Shown here: piece after piece, positions 8,467-18,755 of the stretch
Layout: each line of letters opens with the position of its first letter
Position numbering within the stretch: position 1 is the stretch's first letter
Source: JANLTX01 sp049840835
GTDB taxonomy: Bacteria > Armatimonadota > Armatimonadia > Armatimonadales > Armatimonadaceae
Assembly: GCA_049840835.1 (NCBI GenBank)
Contig: JASGJG010000017.1
Coordinates: 1 to 64,000 of the forward strand
Length of the DNA stretch: 64,000 nt
Direction: 5' to 3'
Position numbers and translations under genes: made by a program
Notes under the pieces: model-generated
Database searches by the model: none
Seen by the model: only the letters and a program-made list of their open reading frames with translations
What the model was told of the DNA's origin: nothing

Positions 8467-9621
8467 CTAATCTCCCCGGAAAAAGTCGCCGAGGAACCAG
8501 CCCAGCAGGTAGGCGAGCAAAACTACGTTGCCGCCAAAGACGATGGTTTGCCAACCACCATCGAAAGCAATAGTGGCGAGAACAGTTACTAATGCAATGG
8601 ATCCATAGACTTTAAGGAGCGAGTTGGCGTAGGTCTCCTGAACCACGGCCACGGCCAGATGCACCAAACAAGCAATCCAGAAGCAGAGCGCGCCGACCAG
8701 CATCATCAGGCCACCCAGAGGCGCGCCTGCCCCGCGTGTACGAAGAAGAAAATCATCTTCCAGGCGGCGAATGGTACTGGTAGAGGCCATGGTTGATCCC
8801 AGAGTAAGGCCGCAGAGGACCAGCAGCGCTACCAGGGGCAGGCTCCACTCACTGACCAGTGGGAAACCCGCACTGCGCCAGCTATCGTGGGTGAATGCGC
8901 CCACAAGCAGCATGATAGAGACCATTGCGTACCCAATCAGGCCGAATAGTAGGCGAGCCAGAGGGCGCTTGTGCTCCGGAACGCCGCGTAGCGGGTCGTT
9001 TGACACCCGGCTGCTACTGCGTGGCGGAGGCGGCGCTGGGAACGGAGAGGAAGCACGCGCCATGCGCTCCATACGCTGGCGAACTGCGCTATTACGCGGG
9101 TCTAGTTGGAGCACAATGGTGTAGTGGCTCAGCGCTTCATCGACCCGGCCCTGTACCCGGCTGATATCTCCCAGCACTTCAAACGCAGGTGCGCTTCGTG
9201 GGTTATAGCGCCGGGCTTGCTCGGCCAGATTGCGTGCCTCGCTGAGCTTGTTCCGAACGAACGCTGCCTGTGCCTGAGTTACCAACCTATCCGCTTCGGC
9301 GTTGGCGGAATCGCGCGCGGGGCGTGGGGGAGCAGCGCCGGGAGAGTTGCCGTTAGAGGGCGCACCTGGCATCACTCGGCTGCGCTCCTGAGCGCGCCGC
9401 TTCTTTAGCGATAGCTCTGCGTCGTAGGTCTTGCGCGTATCTTCGTCGGAGAGGGTCTTGTAGGCTTCCGTAATCAGCGAGAAGATCTGAGTCGCCATCT
9501 CTTTGTCACGCGCGACATCCGGATGATACTTGCGCGCCATCTCTCGATAGCGTTTCTTTATTTCGTCCTGAGTCGCCTCCTCGGTTACTCCCAGAACTTC
9601 GTAGTGGGTCTTACCCTGCAC
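8467..9621 (-). CDS. DnaJ-domain/TPR multi-pass membrane protein
   Basis: 384 residues. Residues 1-70 are a J domain with the HPD tripeptide (KYHPDVARD), so it can stimulate a DnaK-type Hsp70. Residues ~105-200 hold TPR-like helices (AQAAFVRNKLSEARNLAEQA and DEALSHYTIVLQLDP). About five hydrophobic helices fill 225-384. The GTG start (9621) overlaps by one base the stop codon of the preceding gspF-like gene, so it belongs to the pilus/secretion operon 12066->8467. A J-protein anchored in the membrane there could recruit Hsp70 to assembly of the GspF machinery; that link is inference. Confidence 0.85.
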   Translation of the reverse strand: MQGKTHYEVLGVTEEATQDEIKKRYREMARKYHPDVARDKEMATQIFSLITEAYKTLSDEDTRKTYDAELSLKKRRAQERSRVMPGAPSNGNSPGAAPPRPARDSANAEADRLVTQAQAAFVRNKLSEARNLAEQARRYNPRSAPAFEVLGDISRVQGRVDEALSHYTIVLQLDPRNSAVRQRMERMARASSPFPAPPPPRSSSRVSNDPLRGVPEHKRPLARLLFGLIGYAMVSIMLLVGAFTHDSWRSAGFPLVSEWSLPLVALLVLCGLTLGSTMASTSTIRRLEDDFLLRTRGAGAPLGGLMMLVGALCFWIACLVHLAVAVVQETYANSLLKVYGSIALVTVLATIAFDGGWQTIVFGGNVVLLAYLLGWFLGDFFRGD

Positions 9622-10862
9622 TACTCGCCTCCGCCTCCGCCATCACCTGCATTCATCACACTACCAATCTGACCCACATAGAATGAGATAACAATGGTGC
9701 CCACAACAATGGCCGCTATCAACAAAAGCACCACGCCCATGGTTACCGCCATCTGGTGCGCCTTGGCATCTGCCTCGGACTCCAGATAGTCAGCCACCTT
9801 CTGCATCATGTCATCTAAACTGCCTGTTTGCTCACCGGTTCGCGCCATTTGCACAGCTATCGGACTCAGAGCGCCACTGGCCTCCAGCATGCCTGAGAGT
9901 CCGTTCCCTGCCAGCAAACTCGGCAGACCGGAAAGCATTCTTTCAGCAATGTAACGGCTCCCACAGGCCCGCGCCGAGATCTCCACAGCGCGGGGCAATA
10001 GAATTCCTCCGGCATAGAGCGTGCCAAGTGCGCGGCAAAAGCGAGCTGTAGCATATTTCTGGGAGACTTTGCCTACACCTGGCACAGCCAGCTTGATTTG
10101 ATCCCAGAGCGTCGCCAGAGCCGGATACTGGTGCAGGTAGCGCCCCAACCACCAGATACCGAAGGCGATTCCTCCCACAGTAGCGGTCAGAACCAGGCGG
10201 CTGACCACAGCAGGAAGGCCCGCAGAGCCCATACCCGCCCGCACCCAGGCAAGAATCAGAATCACCAGCCCGGCTACAAAGAGCACTATCTTGGGGTAGA
10301 GCGTCTCTCGCTGGAGCTTGCGGCGAATTTCTACCTCACGCTCCAGATAATCGGCGATACGCTCACACATGATCTGGAGCATGCCCCCATGCTCCCCAGC
10401 GCGTATCAACTCAACGGTTAGCTGAGAAAAGACATTGGGGTGGTTAGCCAGTACGCCGGAGAACGGGTTCCCAGCAGCTACCTGCGCCGATGCTTCGCGG
10501 AGAATCTCTTTCAGGCGCCCATTGGTAGTCTGGTCACCCAGGGCTGTCAGTCCCTGGACTACAGGCACACCCGCGCGTAGTAGCGTGCCGAACTGTCGGA
10601 ACATGACGGCGATATGCGGCAGGGGAACGCTGACTAGAAACGGCGCCACATGCGGACCGTCGCCCATAGGTTCTCCGGCTCCACCGCCGGGTGTGGCGGA
10701 AGGGGCAAGCACCACCTTGTTCGGAGTTAGGCCTTGCTCGCGGAGCGCCGCTGCCGCTCCTGCTGGGCTTACCGCCTCTATCAGGCCACTCTGTGCGTTG
10801 CCCATGTTATCGGTTGCGTGGTAGGAAAATGTTGCCATAGAAGCTCTATTGCTCTGTTCCAT
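9621..10862 (-). CDS. Type II secretion/type IV pilus GspF/PilC-like inner-membrane protein (copy 2)
   Basis: 413 residues with the GspF/PilC N-terminal region (TFSYHATDNMGNAQSGLIEA) and two T2SSF helical domains. Each domain has the conserved pattern of an amphipathic four-helix bundle followed by membrane helices (e.g. LLRAGVPVVQGLTALG and LYAGGILLPRAVEISA). GspF/PilC is the inner-membrane platform of type II secretion or type IV pili, working with a GspE/PilB ATPase and pseudopilins; none of these partners is in the window. The C-terminus is Gly-rich. It overlaps the next upstream gspF-like gene by 17 bp. Confidence 0.9.
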   Translation of the reverse strand: MEQSNRASMATFSYHATDNMGNAQSGLIEAVSPAGAAAALREQGLTPNKVVLAPSATPGGGAGEPMGDGPHVAPFLVSVPLPHIAVMFRQFGTLLRAGVPVVQGLTALGDQTTNGRLKEILREASAQVAAGNPFSGVLANHPNVFSQLTVELIRAGEHGGMLQIMCERIADYLEREVEIRRKLQRETLYPKIVLFVAGLVILILAWVRAGMGSAGLPAVVSRLVLTATVGGIAFGIWWLGRYLHQYPALATLWDQIKLAVPGVGKVSQKYATARFCRALGTLYAGGILLPRAVEISARACGSRYIAERMLSGLPSLLAGNGLSGMLEASGALSPIAVQMARTGEQTGSLDDMMQKVADYLESEADAKAHQMAVTMGVVLLLIAAIVVGTIVISFYVGQIGSVMNAGDGGGGGE

Positions 10863-12066
10863 TTGGGGTTTCCATGAACTGGAAACCCAGAGAAGCCAGG
10901 CCGCGTGTCACTTCAATCGCCACATAGCCCATGGAAACCATGGTCAGTATAACCCCGACTTGCTTCTGGGCACTGCGGGCCTTTTCCGTCGCTCGGGCCG
11001 CCTCTTCCTGATAGAACGCTGTAATTTGCTCCAGGGTTTCGGTCCATTTTCCTGTCTGTTGCCCGGTAATGAGCAACTGAAGCGGATCGTGGTCCATCAT
11101 CCCCGATGCTTTTATCGCACCATCCACCCCGCCTGCATTGCGTAGGATTGGGATTCCACGCTCGAACTGTTCGCGTAGTAGTATATTCGGCACAGAGCGA
11201 GTTGCTGCTCTATAGGCAGTTTCCGGGGATATTCCCGCAGACAGCAGCTTTCGCAGAACACGGGTGAAACTTGCCAGCGCGCGCATACGGGCCAGCTTCG
11301 CCATGACCGGAATACGCAGGCAAAAACCATCGCGCATTCGCTCAGCGGCAGGGGTACGCCACCAGCGCCCCAGTGCCCAGCAGATACCATGCAGCGCCAG
11401 ACCTATTGGCACCGCAATAAAGAACAGGTTCTTGCCGTAGCGCACAAAACTCGCGCCAATATCGTCGACCCGTAGTGAGGGAAAGAGCGGCGCCAGTAGT
11501 ATTACTGACCATACGCTCTGCCAGCTTAAGAAGCGTACCCAGCCGAGTCCCTGGCGCATGGCTTCATCTTGCTCTGCGCCCAGTGCTGCTTCATCGAACA
11601 CGAACGGCAGGAAGCCACCTGCCTCACCCGCCGCTACCAGTCCGACGATATGTTCGGGGAACAGCCCATTCTCCCGCGCCATCTCGCCTGCCATAGAAGC
11701 GCCCCGGCTAACTGCTTGCCCCATGCGGAGCAAGGCCTGCGCGAGCCGAGCATCCGCCGTGCGCGAGCCCAGATCTGCAAGAGCGGCGGCGGGAGTGAAT
11801 CCCGCATCGCTGAGCGAGGCTAGCTGCCGAAAGAGAACGCCGAGCGCGGCAGGAGGAGCGGCAGGTACATTACCACCCACGCGGGGAGAAGACGTGAGAG
11901 GAGACGCCACCGTCGCAACCACTTCTGTAGCCGGAGGTGTTATCTGGACGCTCCGAAAGCCACGCTCGGCCAGGCGGGTCTGTACCTCCTGCGGGCTGAG
12001 CGCGTCCATCGCCCCGCGCAGTACCTTGCCTGCCGGATCGGTCGCCTCGTAGCGAAAGAGCGCCAT
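10846..12066 (-). CDS. Type II secretion/type IV pilus GspF/PilC-like inner-membrane protein (copy 1)
   Basis: 406 residues, same architecture as its downstream neighbour: N-terminal ALFRYEATDPAGKVLRGAMDA, first T2SSF domain with LSDAGFTPAAALADLG, membrane helices near residue 170 and 220, second domain with LLSAGISPETAYRAA and a C-terminal membrane helix. The two copies are clearly divergent paralogues. GspF proteins dimerise, so two tandem genes could encode a heterodimeric platform. A TATAAT box (12080-12075) ends 8 bases before the ATG; this is the first gene of the operon and probably leaderless. Confidence 0.9.
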   Translation of the reverse strand: MALFRYEATDPAGKVLRGAMDALSPQEVQTRLAERGFRSVQITPPATEVVATVASPLTSSPRVGGNVPAAPPAALGVLFRQLASLSDAGFTPAAALADLGSRTADARLAQALLRMGQAVSRGASMAGEMARENGLFPEHIVGLVAAGEAGGFLPFVFDEAALGAEQDEAMRQGLGWVRFLSWQSVWSVILLAPLFPSLRVDDIGASFVRYGKNLFFIAVPIGLALHGICWALGRWWRTPAAERMRDGFCLRIPVMAKLARMRALASFTRVLRKLLSAGISPETAYRAATRSVPNILLREQFERGIPILRNAGGVDGAIKASGMMDHDPLQLLITGQQTGKWTETLEQITAFYQEEAARATEKARSAQKQVGVILTMVSMGYVAIEVTRGLASLGFQFMETPNGTEQ

Positions 12067-12182
12067 GTGCTTGAATTATAGCACTCTTGCCCCTTCTCGC
12101 CGCGGTGGAGAGGGATTCCGCAATACCGCTCCGGAAAGGAGTACCTTATCAGTAGCGGGAACTCTCTCGATACAGGAGCTAT

Positions 12183-15100
12183 ATGGAGACACTCACCCCT
12201 TTGTTGGCGCAAGTTCGCGCACTCTATGATGATGGTTTGTATTTACAGGCGTACAACACTCTCGGAGGCAGTCGTAGTGCGCTGGCGAACTGGCGTGGCA
12301 CGCAAGAGAGACTCTATGCCGGGCGTATGGCGGCGAACCTGGGAGCGCATCGGCTCTCCAATGTATTGCACACCCTGGCCTGGCGTACAGACCGCACCGA
12401 CCCCGAAGCGCGGTCGGCGTATGCGCGGGTGCTACAAGAGAAGCATGGACCGCTCTATGCCTGGCGCTGGATGCAGCAAATCTGGAACCCGCTGAACCCG
12501 GAGATTACCCATACAGAGTGGCTGGCGACTGCCGCAGTAATGCTGGGGGATATGCGTGACTTCGAGCGCGCTCATGCTCTGTTAGCCAGGGCGCTGGCAC
12601 GCCAGACGGACGAATACTGGGTGCATACGGTCCATGCGCGGGTACTGGAGAAAGAAGACCGTTACCCGGAGGCAATGGAAGCTGTAGACCGTGCGCTGGA
12701 CGTGAAGCCATGGAACCGGGTGGGAGTTCAGGTAAAGGCGCATCTACTCACTCTCGCCAGCCGCCCTGAGGAAGCCTTTGCCCTCCTTACCGAGGCGGAA
12801 TCTCGTATGGAAAGCTCGGCAGTTACCGCACAGTGCGCCGCGCTGCTGCAAGAGCGCGCGGACTGGGAGGGCTTAGAAGCAAGCGTAACTCGCCTGGAAG
12901 CCTTGGCCCCGATAGCCGAGCCCGTTTTTGTGGAGTGGATGAGCGGGCTACGTGGCGAGGTGGAGTATCACCGGGGGCAGGTGGAGCAGGCGCGCGCCTA
13001 TCTGGAAAAATCCAGCGGTTTCGACAAGAAGATCGCTGAGAATCTAGCCCGTGAGCGACCCGCTCGCCGCGTGCAGTTAGACGTTACTTTCGTTCGGCAG
13101 AACCATGTCACCTGTGCTCCCGCTACACTTACGGCACTATCTCGCTACTGGGGAAGAACCGCCGAGCACTTAGATGTCGTTGAGGAAATTTGCTATGATG
13201 GCACTCCTGGTCACTCCGAGCGACACTGGGCCGATACCCATGGTTTCGTGACCCGTGAGTTCACTCTGAGTATTGCAGCGGCACAGGTGCTGCTGGATCG
13301 GGGAGTACCCTTACCCTCGGCCACTACCGGGTTGAACATGGGCCACCTGCAGGCTGTTATCGGCTACGATGATCGCCGTGGCACTCTACTGATTCGCGAC
13401 CCCTACTACCCCCACACATCGGAAGCTCTTGCCGAGGAACTGATAGAGTCACAGCGCTCCACTGGCCCGCGTGCTCACGCCTTTGTCCCCATCGAAAAGG
13501 CCGAGCTGTTCGACGGTATCGAGCTACCCGATGCCGCGCTATGGGATGCTCATCATCGATTACTGCAGGCTTTACAGATACACCATCGGGAAGAAGCCGC
13601 TGCAGAGCTAACCACACTGATGGAGAACGCTCCGGAGCATCATCTGGCCTGTTCCGCACGTCGCGCGCTCGCCTCGTATGACTCCGATGTCGAAGGGATT
13701 CTAGCTGCTATTGAGAGTATGCTGGCACTCTACCCCGATGATCCGCATTTGCAGGTCACACGCCTCTCGTGCCTGCGTGACCTTTCACGGCCTGAAGAGC
13801 GCCTGGAGGAGCTGAAGCGTCTGGCCGATGACCCACTGCGCCCCGGCGGGCTGCTCTTTTGCCCGGCAGTACATCCGCGAGCTACTCACCGATGCCCGCC
13901 AGCACCCCGAGGCACTGAAGCGGTTACGGCTGATTCTCCGCCGCATGCCAGATGCAGACGCCCTTCACGCAGAAGCGACCATATGGGCAACACGCCACCG
14001 CTTTCCCCAAGCGCTGGAGTGCTACCGGCTGGCTGCCTGTGTGGAAGACAAAAACGAGTTCTATGCCCACAGCTACACAGAAGCTCTGCGGGTACAGGGG
14101 CGCTCTACCGAAGCAATAGCCTTTCTGCGCGCTCGCTATCAGGAACTGGGTGCCCGCTCTTCTTTGCCCGCTCGCACTCTGTTCCATGTCCTTCAAGAGG
14201 CAGGAAAGCCTGCCGAGGCTCAGGAGCTGCTGACAGAGGCACTGCGCCGCCGCCCGGATGATGGCGATCTGCTGACTTTTGCCGCCATAGAGTGGGCACG
14301 AGTGGGGCGATTCACTGAGGCGGATGCACTGCTGGAGCGTGCCGCCGGGCGCGTGTCCGAGACAGCCCTCTGGCATAGTCAGTCTGCTGTGGCGTACTAC
14401 AAAGGAGACCGCGCTACCGAGCTGGCTCAGGCCCGGAAGCTTATCGAGCGTGAGCCGCTGAGCATGAATGCACATCAGGCGCTGGCGCGTGCGCTCTCCG
14501 CTCTAGAAGGCCCAGAAGCGGTAGATGCCCACTTCGCCCGTATGCAGGACCGGTTTCCCCATAACGTCAACCTGCGTCATGCGCGAATCGAGTGGCAGCG
14601 GGACCTGGGAGACCCTGCCCGGCTGGATAGCGCGCTCAAAGAACTACTGGCTTTCTGGCCTCACGATGCCTGGGCGCGGCGGGAGCGGGCTCTTCTGCTC
14701 GCTCGCTCCGGGCGTGGCGCCGAAGCGCTCACGGAGATAGACGAGGCTTGTAAACTCCAGCCTTCGAACACGGCAGGGCACGCTATTCGGGGCTATGTGC
14801 TGTTAGAGCTGGATCGCTCTGCCGAGGCACAGCAGGCCTATGGCCTCTCTCTGCAGCTAGATGCCGACCAGCCCCACGCGCTATCATCGCTGGTGGACGC
14901 AGCACCAACCCGAGAGAGTCGCCGAAGCCTGTTGGCCTGGTATGAGCGTGAGCTGGGGCAACAGGCGGCTCCTGATGGTGGCGTGTTTGCGTTCCGGCGG
15001 GTAGCGGCAAGCTATCTCCACCCCGAGGAGCTGGGAGCAGCTTCTGCACCGGCTGCAAGTAACACGCCCGGACCTATGGCAGTGTGCCTCTGTCCGTATC

Positions 15101-17135
15101 GACTTTCTCACCGAACAGGGCCTGCTTCAGGAAGCGCTGGAGGAAGCGGAGCGCGCTGTAGAACGCTTTCCCTTGCAGCCTCAGCTAACTCTAGACCTGG
15201 CAGATACCCTCTCCGCACGGGGAGAGCTGGAGCGCGCTATCGTTGTGCTGCAAGAACTGCTGGAGCGTTACCCACTCTATACGAACCTGATTCATCGGCT
15301 GTGTCACCTGCTGGGCATACAGAAACGTACCGCCGATGTACGGGCGACGTTAGAGAAAGCACTGGAAGCCAGCCCGCTAGATGCCGGCCTGCACCGGGCG
15401 CTTGCCGATGCGCTCTACAACAGCGGGCAGAAAGAGGCTGCGTTGGAGCGTCTGCGCACGGCTATAGAGCGTGACCCGCAGGAGCAGAACTTGTGGGAGC
15501 GCCTGAAAAATTGGACCGCAGCACTCGGTCGCCGCGAAGAGGCCGTGGCGCTGGTGCACACTCTGGTGGCTCGTCGCCCGGAAGATGCCTCGTTGCGATT
15601 GGCTGCCGCACGTGCGCTCCCCGGCGATGCCTTGAAAGATCGGCTGGAGCTGGTAGACGTCGCTATTCGCCTCACGCCCCGCTCGGCGGAAGCCTATGAC
15701 CTGAAAGCCGAGCTTCTGGCACAGGCAGGTCGCTGGGACGAAGCACGGGCCACCTGTGCCCCGAAGACGTTTGCTACCGTGCCGATTTTTCTGCGCGGGA
15801 GAGCGGCCTGGATAGAGGCAGAACGTGGTGACCTGAAAAGAGCCACACAGCTCATGCGTGCCGTGGTAACCGAAGACAGTAGCTACCACTGGGGCTGGAG
15901 CAACCTGGCCGAGTGGTACTACGACCTGCGAGAAGATGCCCCCTTGGCTGAGGCAGCCCACTGGATGACTCGGCTGGCTCCCGATGACCCGCGCGGCTGG
16001 GCCTACCTGGCCGAGGCGAAACTACGCCAGAAAGACCGGGCTGGTGCGAAAGAGGCTCTGAAGGAGGCCGTTCGCCGCGCCCCAAGCTACGAATACGCGG
16101 CAAACTGGCTACTCCAACTTCAGATAGAAGACAATGAGCTGGATGCTTTCGAGCAGACCTTCGCGCAGCTTGCACCTTCCATAGTAGCGGCACCGGGAGC
16201 ATTGCAGCTAGCGGTAAGTGCTGCGGCAAAACGCAAAAACGGTGCGCTGGCGCTGGAGCGTTTCGATGCCCTGATACCGGCTGCTCTGGAAGAGGAGGCA
16301 CCTACTTACTTGCGTAGTGCCTTAAAAGCCCTGGAGGACCCGGCCTGGCAAGATGATGCTCTGGGACGCATTAAGATCGCTCTGGCGCAGCCGGATACCC
16401 TGCCGATTCTGGGCATGGAGTGGGGGCACGGCATCTTCCTGCGAGAGCGTGGGGTGGAAGCTATTGGCGATATGCCCGCCTTTGTCGGCGGCACCGACGC
16501 GCAACGTATGGCCGCCGCACAGATAATCACCGAGTTTGCTGAGCGCGGCGATAGCGCGCGTACTCAGGCACTGTTCAAGCAGTTCGCCCCATCGATTCGG
16601 CGTACCGGTAAAGCCTGGGGAACCCTGGCTCACGCTCTAAGTGAGGCCCGTGATTGGGAGAAACTGGTGGAGTGGACCAATGACTGGCAGGGTCACAGCG
16701 ATATGGAGTCCTGGATGCTCTTCAACCGTGTAGAGGCCCTGCGCTGCCTGGGGAATTTCCCCCGAGGCGGCAAAAGTCAGCCGGGCAGCTCTGGCGCTCC
16801 CACCTGATTATACAACTGGCTGGCATGCACTGATCCTGGCCTTCGATCTGGCGGTTTCCGGAGGCGACCCCGGCCCATTGCTGGCTGATTTCGCGCTGGA
16901 GCCGGACCGCCTGGCACCACACCCCAAACAGCTTTTGCTCCTGGTACGTGCGATGCAGCTTGCCCGCACAGATTTCAACCAGGCGAAGAAACTGGTAGAG
17001 AGCGCCAAAGCCGCCTGGCCACAGGCGCGTACTTACTCGGGAGGGAAGCGCTGGATAAACGATGCGGTGCAGCAGGTCGCTCAGCGGGCTGGCGGACCCC
17101 TCGCCTGGGTCTGGGCGAAGAGTAACAGTGTGTGA
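12183..17135 (+). pseudogene. Giant TPR protein with C39-like cysteine peptidase domain, interrupted by three +1 shifts
   Basis: Four successive frames read as one ~1650-residue protein: frame of 12183 to ~13857, next frame to ~15024, next to ~16760, and back to the first frame until TGA 17133-17135. Each break is one surplus base in or next to a short run: TTTT 13857-13860, CCCC 15021-15024 or nearby, CCCCC 16759-16763. Residues 1-290 are TPR helices. Residues ~290-440 are a C39-like papain-fold domain with Q306, C311 (QNHVTCAPAT), H388 (GHLQAVIGYD) and D406 (LIRDPYYP), a complete catalytic set. The remainder is dozens of TPRs. Removing one base at each site restores TPR text such as LLFARQYIREL and LGNFPEAAKVSRAAL. 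It is either a pseudogene or an intact gene with sequencing errors; I favour errors. No signal peptide is visible. Confidence 0.8.
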
Positions 17136-17189
17136 GGTAGTATTCCCCCATGAACAGCTTCCTGTGGTACGAACTCGGACCATCAGCAG

Positions 17190-17584
17190 ATGCTCAAGGC
17201 GGCGAATCGCGGCCTTGCCGCGAACAAGCGTCTGGTCTATGATTTCTGGCGCGAGGTCTTCGTGAGGCGGGACACATGGAACTCGCCCCGAAGTACATGA
17301 CCGAGAGCTATATCCAGCACAACCCGACCGTGGCAACCGGGCGCGCGGCCTTTATTGAGTTTTTCTCTAAGTTCGTCAAGCCAAAGCCTATCGAGCCAAA
17401 GGTGAAGGCTCCACTGGTCGCGATTCTCGCAGATGGCGACCATGTGATGCTGAGCTTCGTGCGAACCGAGACCGATCCGAAAGATCCGGCCCAGAAGTAC
17501 ACCACGACCTGGTTCGATATGTTTCGCATCGAAAACGGTAAGATTGCCGAACACTGGGACTGCGCCAGCAAGCCAAAGCCGTAA
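17190..17584 (+). pseudogene. NTF2-like/SnoaL-like protein with one frameshift
   Basis: The intact part from ATG 17276 encodes 102 residues: HMELAPKYM, YIQHNPTVATGRAAFIEFF and TTTWFDMFRIENGKIAEHWD, diagnostic of the SnoaL-like/NTF2 family often found as small secreted or cytoplasmic polyketide-cyclase-like proteins. The expected N-terminal helix (NKRLVYDFWREVF) is present upstream in another frame, joined by a loss of one base near 17262-17265 (probably a G). The ATG at 17190 is a plausible start, but the true start and any signal peptide are unclear because the upstream frame is closed at 17151. Function is unknown; the fold makes a small ligand pocket. Confidence 0.65.
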
Positions 17585-17608
17585 CCGGAGAGCACTCGTA
17601 GCCGTTCA

Positions 17609-18748
17609 GTGACTGTGCAGACTCGAGATGTTTTTCGTAAGCTATTCCCGCAACCCACCGGGCAGAACGGGTTCGAGGAACTGGTCTATGCCGCCGGCAG
17701 CTAGCGCAGAGTCAAGGTTGGTCAGCGCATTGATGCCGCGCAAGATCCGAATTTGAGCGAGCTAGAGCTCTGGTTCGCCGATGCCGGAGTAAAGCAGGCT
17801 GTGGCACGGATGCGGCAGGGCCTGGGCAAAAATGTCCGCTCCCCGCGTGCTACGCTCTCTATACAGTCTGAGATTCCCGAGTTCGCTCTCATGCGGCGGC
17901 TGGGGCGCTTGCTGCGGCATCAGATACAGCTTAACTATGCCATGGGGCGCCACAGCGAAGCCGCTCGCTCTGTGGAAGACGGTATGCGCCTGGGTTATGT
18001 GGTGTGCTACGACTGCCTGCTGGCCGGGCTGGTCGGTGGGGCTATTCTCAGCCTGACTCTAGCTGGAGCCATGCGCTACCAGACCGCGTGGTCTGCGCTA
18101 GACTGCGAGCGGTATCTACGCCTCTCCCGAGAGTGGCTTGCCTCCCCTGACCCATTTGCGCCTCTGATGAGCGGAGAACGCTCCTTTTTCGATGAGGCGC
18201 TGGCCCAGTTCGAGAAAGAACCCCAGAAGTTTATTACAGAGCTGATGCCGACCTCGGAGGATGAGGACGAAGACCAGCGCCTGCGTCGGGAGCGCCTGGA
18301 AGCTATCGCCGATGATGCCACAATGCGTGCCCGCCTCGCCCGTGGCGCGCAGGCCGCCTTCGACCAGTGGGTGCGAGACATACCTGTCTTTCTCAACGAC
18401 CCAGCTCGCCCACTTCCCCAGCGACAATCCTCTGACCAGACTCTGGCCGCGCTGATAGACACGGTTATCGTCAGCCCGAATGCCACGAACCGCTTCGCCA
18501 GTACTCGTGTGGTCGTCCAGCTTTTCGGAGTCCACGCCGCCCTTCAGCGCTACTGGTGGGAAAAGGGGAGCTACCCAGAAAATCTGGCCGCTCTGAAGCT
18601 GGCTGACTTCATCATTGACCCCTACACCCGCCAGTCATTTAGCTACAAAGTGCAGGGGCAGAGCTACGAGCTAGCCAGCGCTGGCCCCGCAGACCCGAAC
18701 CAATCCGGTAAGCGCACGCCTGTAACCCTCCCAGCTCGTAAGATATAA
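17609..18748 (+). pseudogene. Unknown protein with an in-frame TAG near its N-terminus
   Basis: From GTG 17609 the frame reads TRDVFRKLFPQPTGQNGFEELVYAAGS, meets TAG at 17702-17704 and continues in the same frame to 18748. After the stop there is a 331-codon segment from TTG 17753 (SELELWFADAGVKQA...). The two parts look like one protein: the N-terminal PTGQNGFEELV text is the kind of opening seen in long alpha-helical Armatimonadota proteins. It contains one membrane-like helix (about 90-110 of the 331-codon part) and an acidic Glu/Asp run (TSEDEDEDQR). The end (ENLAALKLADFIIDPYTRQSFSYK) resembles the pilin-type tail of prepilin-like proteins. If the TAG is real, translation would need to restart at 17753. 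I do not recognise a function. Confidence 0.5.
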
Positions 18749-18749
18749 T
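18744..18749 (+). promoter_or_regulatory. -10 box for a leaderless family-B polymerase mRNA
   Basis: Perfect TATAAT six bases before the GTG start at 18756, with no Shine-Dalgarno between them. Transcription starting about 7 bases after the box would begin at the start codon itself. No TTGACA-like -35 is visible. Confidence 0.5.
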
Positions 18750-18755
18750 CGGCGC

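Noticed and set aside
12183..17135. Programmed +1 frameshifting in the TPR/C39 gene
   Set aside because: Three separate shifts at unrelated short runs, and similar breaks in unrelated genes, make sequencing error or mutation far more likely than recoding.
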